This document shows positions 57,201 through 64,000 of a stretch of 64,000 nt of DNA, in pieces (position 1 is the first letter of the stretch; each line of letters opens with the position of its first letter). The notes below the pieces were generated by a model. That model was not told where the DNA came from and searched no databases. It worked only from the letters and a program-made list of their open reading frames with translations. The stretch is from positions 1-64,000 of the forward strand of contig WHVD01000244.1 in the NCBI GenBank assembly GCA_015178975.1. The letters run 5' to 3'. This DNA comes from Hysterangium stoloniferum. Lineage: Eukaryota > Basidiomycota > Agaricomycetes > Hysterangiales > Hysterangiaceae. The position numbers and the translations under genes were made by a program.

Positions 57201-59057
57201 ACCATTGATTTGATCGATTTGCCCGCATATACCTCCCTCTGGATTTCGAAGGGTGCATTTTCCATCGCCGAATGTGCATGAGAACCCCTTTTTATCGCAG
57301 CATGCGATTGACACTAAAGTAAATGCTAATTTGGGTGAGTACAACACATTTTGTAATGTGATGTTAGTGGGCTTGCTGCCATTTTGCACTTGTATGCACA
57401 TATTGCCAATTCCCGTGGCTAGGAACTCTGTCTTATCAGCGGCACGAATTTCCGAGTGTCACGAACGTACAAGCTCAAATTTCGATAACATTCAATTTAA
57501 TATTTCTTCGACATTCCTTCGACTTTCCAACTCGACTTCCGACTCGACTTCCAATTTGACTATTCTTCGACAATATCTTCGACAATCTCGAATATCTTCG
57601 ACTTGTCTCAGGTTGATGTCATTGATGATTTCATTTTGATATCATATTATCATCATAGGTAAATGATATATAGTATATAAGGGCAATGATAGGAACGAAG
57701 GAAGTCAGTCAGAAAACCTGTATTATATTATATTATTACTGTATTACATAATTGTCGAACTTTTCCGAGTCCTTCTTTGAATTATTTATTCATGAGCCTC
57801 TGTGTCCTATCTTTGCCTCGTGCTTTATCAACAGGACGAATTAATACTTCATCTAATGAGGCATCTTTATTCGATATTGTTGAATATTCTTCGATTGTTT
57901 ATTTGACTTTATTGAGTAAAATTCGATTTGTGACACCGAGGTGGATCTATTGTTTTGAAGCTTGAGAATAGGCTTAGATATGGGGACATATGAGAATTGG
58001 CCCCAGAGTCCCATACTTCAACGATTTTTGTGCCATTATTGTTAGTTTCGTTATTTGTTAAAATCCCCATGTTTAATGAGCTAGCGAATGCATATGACTC
58101 TTCGTTTGCGATGTTTGCATTCCTGTTATTGCCTGTATTGTACCCCCTTTGATTTGTGCTATTGCGCCTTGAATTTCCACGCATATATCTTGGTCCTTGC
58201 CCCTCCTTACCACCACCTTTAGCCCAACAATCGGCTATGACATGCCCGATCCGTCTGCAATTCGGATTGAAGCATGTCAGATTTCGATTTTGAGTTGTGG
58301 AGGTGTTTCTCGAGTTCCAGGGGTTATTGCTAGGACCTGTACTTCGTCGCTCGCCCTTAGTATTGACTAGGAGGGCTTGATTGTTGGTATTAGTTGAGTT
58401 TGGGGCTTTCTTTGATTTTCTATGCTCATATTCGGCTTTGATCATTGTTATTAGACTTGTTGGAGTTAAAACAGTTCCAGTGGCTGTTGCAGAAGTCGTT
58501 ACTGCATTCATCATGACGTCGTAAGAGTCCGGGAGTGAACTCAACATGATATTGAAGAAATCGGTACCTTCTACCTTCATTCCCATGCCTGCTAATCGCT
58601 GATGCATTTCGAGCAGGGTGTCAAGGTGGGAATGCACATCTTCCCCTTCTTTGCACTTTAGAGCGCACATTCTGCGCTGCAAATCAACTTGAGCCATTTT
58701 TGGCTTCAACTCGAATTCCTGGCAAACGGCCTGCCATACTTCTCTTGCTGTGCCGAGTCTTTGAAGACTGAGCATAAGAGAAGGGCCAACAGATAGGAAG
58801 ATCTGAGCTTTGACTTGTCCTTCACGTGCAAGGTAACGATCCAAATGTTCCTCTTGCTTGTCCCTAAGATCTAACTGATCATTTGTTAATACAGTTCCTG
58901 CAACATATACTGTAGGATCTGGGGGGCGCTGTGCACTTCCGTCAATGTGTTTCAACAGTGCACCTGATTCCAATATGGATAATATTCGGCTTTTCCAAGC
59001 GATCCAATTTTTGCCATTATCAGCGAGTTTCTCGAGTGTGACTATAGCGGGGCCCAT
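54219..59057 (-). pseudogene. gag-pol: Copia gag-pol polyprotein, ~1,450 codons, inactivated
   Basis: Encodes the capsid and the enzymes for reverse transcription and integration. From MGPAIVTLEK at 59057 gag runs about 260 residues, with a zinc knuckle CFNPNCRRIGHVIADC (residues 262-277, CX4CX4HX4C) and protease DSGA at 350. After the nested LTR comes an HHCC integrase finger (57119-57006), the integrase core (FTDDF near 56865, SDNGGEY Asp at 56732, NGVAERLNR Glu at 56624), reverse transcriptase (MDVNNAYLNAKL at 55436, VDDL at 55178) and RNase H (TDADWG at 54668, DIFTKAL near the end). Nonsense codons are at 56952-56954 (TGA), 56589-56591 (TGA), 55623-55625 (TAG) and 54720-54722 (TGA). The frame also moves by one base at the nested insertion. 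Not functional. Confidence 0.95.
57457..57935. mobile_element. Nested solo LTR, 479 bp, TSD CCGAG
   Basis: Starts TGTCACGAACGTACAAGC and ends CGATTTGTGACA, with inverted ends TGTCAC/GTGACA. CCGAG duplicates at 57452-57456 and 57936-57940. It contains clustered TTCGAC words and a TATATAAG box near 57675. It lies inside the protease-integrase region of the copia element, so it is the youngest layer at this site. Confidence 0.93.
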
Positions 59058-59062
59058 AACCT
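59055..59062 (-). promoter_or_regulatory. Probable primer-binding site of the copia element
   Basis: Directly inside the 5' LTR the minus strand reads AACAGGTTATGGGCCCC. The gag start ATG lies within it. The matching tRNA was not determined. Confidence 0.45.
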
Positions 59063-59488
59063 GTTAATTAGTAGACAAGATTTCGAAAGGGTAGAGTCTG
59101 TTTGCAAAGCTCAGTGAGTGAGTAAACTCCACTATGTATTATAGTACCTGTTTGCGAAGCTACAAGATATTTTAATGAGTAATAGAATAATAATGAATGA
59201 CTGTGCATATACCTCAGTGAGTGAGTGAGTAAACTCCACTGAGGTATATGGCGAAATATCACGACTTTTTATCTAATTTCTAATTATTTTAGGAGAGATA
59301 TTAGGAGAGTAAATAGGGGAAATTTAGATACTCAAAGTTTCTAGTCAATTGCATCATTAAGGAGAATTCCGTGATTAGGAGTTATTCCCCCCTTCACGGC
59401 ACCTCAATATATGCGCATATATGCACATACATTCGTCATTGTAGATTTGATTCCAATTTAGGTTTATGCGAAGACTTGATTACTAACA
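59062..59488 (-). repeat. 5' LTR of the copia element (427 bp)
   Basis: Same structure as the 3' LTR, including the 14-bp inverted repeat (59206-59219 and 59237-59250). It ends ..TACTAACA next to the CCTGT duplication and drives the minus-strand transcript. Confidence 0.95.
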
Positions 59489-59493
59489 CCTGT

Positions 59494-60030
59494 CCCTTTC
59501 AAGTGTTCATTGCCCGCGGGGCGTGATGCGTTTGCATTTTCGCCCAATCCAATGTCAACTGTCCCCACTCCAACACAAAAGAAGTCCCGCCCGTCTTCAG
59601 CAAACCATTCATGAACAGCGCGTGCGCTAATGGGTTCGGATGCTGCGCAGCTAAGGGAGAGTGCACCTGATGCGAGTTGTAGGGAGCGGTAGCCTGATGT
59701 TTTATATCAACACAGAGACATAGTGAGCGCATTCCTTAGGGAGCGGCTACCTTTGTGGATTACCCATGGAATTCGGGATGGCGAGCGGGGTTCTTGAGGG
59801 TGCCATTCGTAGTCGTAGTGATCCGGGAAACCGGGAATTTGATGATTGAGCCACGGTAGGATCTGTAGACGTAGAGGTCAAGCAATATAAGACGTCAGAT
59901 ACAATAAATATTCAGGTTCTATTTTATTTCATTTTATTTCAAAGGGTGGACAGGGTACCTCAGCCGCAGCAACCCTCTAGATGGGAGATACAGTGAGAAG
60001 TAAATAAGATACATTCTCAAGAGTAAAATT
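59494..60030 (-). pseudogene. Gene 2 region, unit F, 5' portion
   Basis: Continues the minus-strand blocks cut by the copia insertion: GVGTVDIGLGENANASRPAGN-like residues and the upstream WVIHK block near 59750. Not functional here. Confidence 0.35.
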
Positions 60031-60047
60031 AACCGTACATTGGCGAT

Positions 60048-60390
60048 GACAAGTGAGAAAGTTTCTCAGGTAGACTGGAGCACAAAGAGGATGGACACGC
60101 CGCCTATATTCGAACAGATAGCGTGGTACAGGCATCAAGATGAGATGTGCACATTGCGGACCTTGATGGAATCATTGGACGACGTCGCAGCTATCCTATA
60201 CGAGCAGGAGCGATGATCCACGTTATGCTTCGCGTGTTTGGAAGACGTTATGGTAATTGCCAACGTCCCGTCCGAATGCGGAGCACGGGATGTCAGCTCG
60301 GATCGCCAGACAATCATGCTGTCTAGCTTGCTTGCTTCAGCCAGTCTTAGTCAGGCCATGAATACCTATGCGACTCCCTCTTAACCCATT
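60048..60390 (+). pseudogene. Short plus-strand ORF, unit F
   Basis: MTSEKVSQVDWSTKR..LRTLMESLDDVAAILYEQER then TGA at about 60213. After the stop the same frame continues STLCFACLEDVMVIANVPSECGARD. Keeps more of the block than A or E. Product unrecognised. Confidence 0.35.
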
Positions 60391-60586
60391 CCTCTGGCAA
60401 CCCAGACTCCCTTGAAACCCATAGGATTTTCGTATTTGCAGCTATTCGTGCACCCTTACCCCATACTCCCCCATACCCCCGGAGTGTCCACGAAACGGTG
60501 TGGATTATCGGGGAGTCAACTATAATCCACACATTCAATGATTGGTCTTCAATAGGTTGATTTCAAGTCGCGCGCCCTTTCTAAGC

Positions 60587-61283
60587 GGGTGTCCTTAAAT
60601 TTCAGGCGGGTGAAGACTAGTCCTAACAAGTTCCTCATTGTGAGTTGCCGATTGGGACCGAAGGATAAGTTGAGTGTCAGGTCAAGTGGTCGGGGGCTGA
60701 GAGTGGGCGAGCACATGCAAAGGCAGAGAGCAGGATACTTAGAGTAAGACTTCTAGAGATGTTTGTGGGTGTTCTGAGTCGATATTCTCATTAGAGAGTA
60801 TTTGCAACTAATAAGTATCAGCTCTGGAATGATCTGGACATCAACACTGTATCGTCGATCAAAATATTTCCCAATGTGTGACCTAAAATGTGACAGCTGA
60901 GTCTCCAAACTGGGCTCTTTACCCTAACAGACGTGTTCTCAAGGCCATCACCTTGTGTTCCAGTGGTCCCCAGTGAGTTCAACCTGTCCCCTCTGTTTTC
61001 TATGCTAACTGACTCTTTTCTGAGGCTGTCATCATGTTTTCCAGGTTTCTCAGTGCATCCAAACCATATCCCTTCTTCATAATCTAACACACATTCTCAA
61101 GGCCATCACTTCGTGTTCCAGTGGTCCCCAGTAAGTTCAACCCATCCCCTCTGTTTTCTATGCTAACATATATATTCTTTTCTGAGGCTATCATCACATT
61201 TTCCAGGTTTCTCAGTGCATCCAAACCATATCCCTTCTCCCTAATCTAACACGTGTCTGCAAGGTCCACATATTCTGAATGCC
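60587..61283. other. Harbinger left non-coding region with tandem repeat
   Basis: 60587-60923 has no recognised feature. 60924-61083 and 61084-61245 are two copies of a ~160-bp repeat (CTAACA.. CTCAAGGCCATCAC.. GTTTTCTATGCTAAC .. CCAAACCATATCCCTTCT). A third copy begins at 61246 (CTAACACGTG) but is cut short. Confidence 0.85.
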
Positions 61284-62544
61284 ATGTCCTACCAATTCAG
61301 GACTGTGTCACCTTCTGACTTCTATCACACTTCCCTTCTCTCGCCCTCACCTCCTCTCCCATCATCACATGTGATGCCCCTCACGCCCACACTCCCATCT
61401 TCAAAACGTGCAAGATACTTATCTGAAGCATCCAACATGCAGGTCCCACACCCCCATAGTCCCATGAACATGGATACCCCCATATGCCCTCTTCCCCCCA
61501 ACTCCTCTTCCATGGTCAATGCCCCCCAACTGGTCACTCTGGTCAGGTCATCTCCATGCCATCGCCAGGTCACTTCAGTCACATTATCTCCATGAGTGTT
61601 TGAAGGTGAGTCAGACACTGGCATTTTCACTGATGGCAGCAAGGATGCCTCTTCACCCACCAAGAAGAGGACACAATGATGCAAGCCCAGGGAGGAGTTC
61701 ATGACCAATGACCTCAAAGCACTTTTGAGTGCAGTTCTAAATGTCAACCCCTGGATGTGCACGCATGGGGAGTCAAAGGACAAGTGGCAGGAGGTGTCAG
61801 TTTTGGTCAAACAGGCTAATGCATGTGAGGGACGTTCAGCTGATACACTGAAAAACAAGGTGTACAGTCTCTTGAAAGCTGTTGAGGTGCGTTTTTTTTT
61901 CTTTATGTATTTTATTTAACAACTCTATTAGACTCGAGGTGTTAGCACATGGAATTCTCTCGCTCGTGATGCAGATCTTTTCACTGCCATCTCAGGTCGT
62001 TTGGATTCTGTGGCAGCTCTCAAAAAACTGGCAGAGGAAACAAGAGAATCTGATTGCGAGAAAGTGAAACTGGTATGTTGTTCTTGATATTATATCTTTA
62101 TTCTACTCACTTTTTTTAGGCAGCCGAAGCTCAGAAGACTGCTGGCTTGAACTTGCGTGATGTGATGATGAAGGGCCATTCACACCGATCCCTGAAGAAG
62201 CACACTCAGGACAATCTTTTTTCAGCCACAGGGCATTATGACAAGCACAGGAAGACTCCTCTGGCTCTGGCATATCAATGTTGACAAGCCGACACACTTC
62301 GAAGAGCAAAAAACGCCATGAAGACACACTTGAGTCAATTATCGGCCTCATTCGTACTTCAGTGGATGCAAGGGAGGTTATGATCAGTGAGCAATGCAAG
62401 CAGACAGAAGTGTTCATTCTGGAGGCGCATGCAGCACGAGAGGAGGCACATGCAGCATGAGAGGAGGTGCATGCAGCATGACTTGCCAGTGATGAGATTG
62501 CAAAGTCACTCATTGATGTGTTGAGACAGGGTTTGTTGGGATGA
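61284..62544 (+). pseudogene. Harbinger Myb/SANT-like accessory protein gene, decayed
   Basis: In Harbinger elements a Myb-like protein helps the transposase reach the nucleus and the element ends. The first part is Ser/Pro-rich (61284-61592), then TGA at 61593, then SDTGIFTDGSKDASSPTKK, TGA at 61677, and the Myb/SANT-like block FMTNDLKALLSAVLNVNPW.. with GRSADTLKNKVYSLLKAVE. Two introns fit: 61888-61931 (GTGCGT..TTAG) and about 62072-62120 (GTATGT..TTTAG), with TRGVSTWNSLARDADLF.. and KKLAEETRESDCEKVKL between them. A frameshift near 62160 precedes EGPFTPIPEEAHSGQSFF and EDSSGSGISMLTSRHTS. The end holds AHAAREEAHAA with two TGA codons where CGA is expected, then LASDEIAKSLIDVLRQ. Confidence 0.75.
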
Positions 62545-62671
62545 TGTTTGTTTTTCTCCATTTTCTTGTGATTTTATCATAGTCAGTTTTCTCAACAATG
62601 TTTTGTATACAAAAAAGATAAAAGAAACTTGTTTTATTGTGAGGAATACAATGGAATACAACAGAGTAAAA
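62545..62671. other. Gap between convergent Harbinger genes
   Basis: AT-rich, with AAAAAAGATAAAAGAAAC and a possible AATACA-type 3' end on either strand. Probably shared terminators. No feature resolved. Confidence 0.4.
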
Positions 62672-63900
62672 TTAATCATGAAAATATATATCTACAGTTG
62701 GCGGCATGCAACCATAACGAATAGATGTTTGATTCAGAGTGAGACATGCATGGGCATTGCACAATAGGACACCAATGCAATACATTGTTCCACACTGTGT
62801 CCCCAATATCTTCTGCTTTGCAACTGAATTGAGAAATGGCCAGTCCTGAAGGACAAGGCCAAATCCATGCTCCACTGAAATGTACACCCTACCCATTGCC
62901 GTGTTCCATGAACGCTGTTCTTCAGAGAGTGGTGCAACTGCAGTGTATGAGCTCACCATGACTGGACTTGTGCCATATGCCGAATCTCCATAGATCTGAA
63001 AGTATCAGCACTCAGGGGGGTCATCTAAAGTCGATCCTGGTTGGATCGCCTTCTGCTCTAACATTGCTAGGAGCCTGCTCTCAGCTAGAACTCCCACATC
63101 ATTTTGAGGGGCACAAAATGGTCCGCTGAGATGTACCACTAGCCCATTGGGGGCTACAATGCCTTGGAACTTCATGCCATGGCACTTCTTGTAGCCAGTG
63201 TACACAAGCTCCTGAAATTCACCTGGTCGACAGGTGGGACGGATTGTGCAATCGATGAAGCTGAATATTGTAGATGTGGGTGCTCCAAAGTTATGAATGG
63301 CTTTGGCATATTCTTGAAGACGATCTGGGTTGACAACCCCTTCTGTATCCCAGTCTAGTAGATGATCCCACCGGTTGTTGAGAAATTTTGCTGTGGAGTT
63401 GATGAGATCAGAGATGACATCCTGCGACAAGTTATATTTGGCAGATAGAGCCCACTGGTCCTCTGGGCTACACAATCGTGCACAAAGAAGTGTGAATGCC
63501 TAGACAGCAGTGGCTTTGTTGCAGTTAGGAGTGATAAGGGGATCTGGGATCTCAAGGATTTGGCTCAATAGTATGAGCTCATCTGCTGTGAATCTATATA
63601 AATATGTTAGCAATGGTCATCAAATCAAAATATATCCATACGCACCTGAATGCCCAAAGACACCCCAACCGCCCAAGCCTGTTCAGATAGTCCACAGTAA
63701 TCCTCTCTCCTCCCTGATCTGGCCGAGGTCATTGCTTGGGTAGTGCAGAAATGGTTGCAAGAGTTGCAACATTGGCTGCATCGTGAAGTTAGAGTTCGAT
63801 GGTGGGGAACAAAATGGGTGATGCAGTGAGAGGCTGTGCTGTGCAATGTTGGATAAAAACATTGGCAATAGTACTGGCAATGAGGGCCTTCTGTCACCTG
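62672..63900 (-). pseudogene. Harbinger DDE transposase (DDE_Tnp_4 / HARBI1-like)
   Basis: Cuts and pastes the element using a DDE nuclease. The exon ending at 63646 (..DYLNRLGRLGCLWAFR) joins, over a 52-bp intron (63594-63645, GTGCGT..TATAG), to an exon from 63593 to the stop at 62672. Catalytic residues are present: Asp in FSFIDCTIRP (63253), Asp in IYGDSAYG (62986) and Glu in SVEHGFG (62872). The order ELILLSQILEIPDPL, FTLLCARL, YNLSQDVISDLI, RWDHLLDWD, GYKKCHGMKFQ, FCAPQNDVGVLAESRLL matches fungal Harbinger transposases. Two nonsense codons break it: TAG at 63500-63502 and TGA at 63005-63007 (PPEC*YFQIYGD). The N-terminal exon is incomplete or lies beyond a stop near 63725. Otherwise the frame is continuous, so the damage is recent. 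Confidence 0.85.
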
Positions 63901-64000
63901 GAGAGTGTTTTTCTCAATGGTCTTGACTGCATGACAGACATGATTATGCTACAACTAATGTTGAATACTAGGTACCACAGACACCAATATTATCCAACAT
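63901..64000. other. Window end, probably Harbinger 5' part
   Basis: A short stretch upstream of the transposase. No terminal inverted repeat was seen before the window ends. Confidence 0.4.

Larger units (their letters stand above)
53776..59488 (-). mobile_element. Ty1/copia LTR retrotransposon, minus strand
   Basis: Two LTRs (53776-54206 and 59062-59488) of the TGTTA..TAACA type flank a gag-pol gene on the minus strand. CCTGT target duplication lies at 53771-53775 and 59489-59493, and the empty site in unit E reads TGTCCCTGTCCCTTTC. The domain order gag, protease, integrase, reverse transcriptase, RNase H is Ty1/copia. It is inactivated by nonsense codons and a nested solo LTR. Confidence 0.97.
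40402..60586. repeat. Segmental tandem-repeat unit F, heavily interrupted
   Basis: Last visible copy. Unit sequence is present at 40402-43426, 43819-43989, 51484-52825, 53103-53775 and 59494-60586, separated by a 392-bp insertion, a 7.5-kb Crypton-like element, a 277-bp insertion and a 5.7-kb copia element. Unit similarity stops after CTAAGC at 60586 (equivalent to A about 6300). The rest of the unit may lie beyond the Harbinger element, outside the window. 40402-40786 has no gene. Confidence 0.93.
60585..64000. mobile_element. PIF/Harbinger-type DNA transposon (right end outside window)
   Basis: Unit F similarity stops at CTAAGC (60586). The candidate left end is GCGGGTGTCC after TAA (60582-60584), a fit to the three-base TWA target sites of Harbinger elements. 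Inside are a Myb/SANT-like gene (plus) and a DDE transposase (minus), convergent, the usual Harbinger gene pair. The other terminus is not in the window, so the end call is tentative. Confidence 0.7.

Noticed and set aside
1..60586. CRISPR array
   Set aside because: Direct repeats are kilobases long or part of LTRs. There are no short regular repeat-spacer units and the gene structures are eukaryotic.

Overview
The window comes from a eukaryotic nuclear genome, most likely a filamentous basidiomycete (mushroom-type) fungus. The reasons are short spliceosomal introns (52-101 bp, GT..AG, often with a CTNAC-type branch site), relics of a fungal-specific transcription factor, a Crypton-type tyrosine recombinase ending in a GCR1_C-like domain, a Ty1/copia element, a PIF/Harbinger element and many solo LTRs. 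No rRNA, tRNA, CRISPR or bacterial operon was seen.

Positions 1-60586 are an imperfect tandem array of one segmental-duplication unit of about 10.7 kb. Unit starts are recognised by the same sequence (TTTTTCATGGCAGAG and variants). The units are A (1-10766), B (10767-20223), C (20224-25380), D (25381-29765), E (29766-40401) and F (40402-60586, truncated or interrupted on the right). A and E are near full length. B lacks about 1.1 kb, C about 5.8 kb, and D both the main gene and the transcription-factor block. A full unit holds, left to right: (i) a minus-strand four-exon gene for an unrecognised protein of about 575 residues; (ii) an AT-rich stretch of about 1.7 kb without a convincing gene; (iii) a weakly supported minus-strand gene region; (iv) a short plus-strand ORF; (v) a decayed plus-strand fungal transcription-factor gene; (vi) a tail of about 1.5 kb. 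The four-exon gene can be spliced in frame from start to stop in B, C, E and F (577, 575, 573 and 581 aa), is a frameshifted pseudogene in A, and is deleted in D.

Transposons landed in single units, so they postdate the amplification. There are small LTR-like or terminal-repeat insertions in C, E (two) and F (two). Unit F also carries a 7.5 kb Crypton-like element (43990-51477) whose 678-aa tyrosine recombinase splices in frame across six exons, and a 5.7 kb Ty1/copia element (53776-59488, minus strand) with two LTRs, a 5-bp target duplication, four nonsense codons and a nested 479-bp solo LTR. From about 60585 to the window end lies a PIF/Harbinger element with a plus-strand Myb/SANT-like gene and a convergent DDE transposase, both carrying nonsense codons. 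In both the copia and Harbinger elements most stops look like CGA-to-TGA changes, which suggests cytosine-methylation decay or a RIP-like process.

The most interesting content is the lineage-specific amplification of an unknown four-exon gene whose length is kept by frame-preserving changes while the rest of the unit decays, and the apparently intact Crypton-like element next to inactivated elements.
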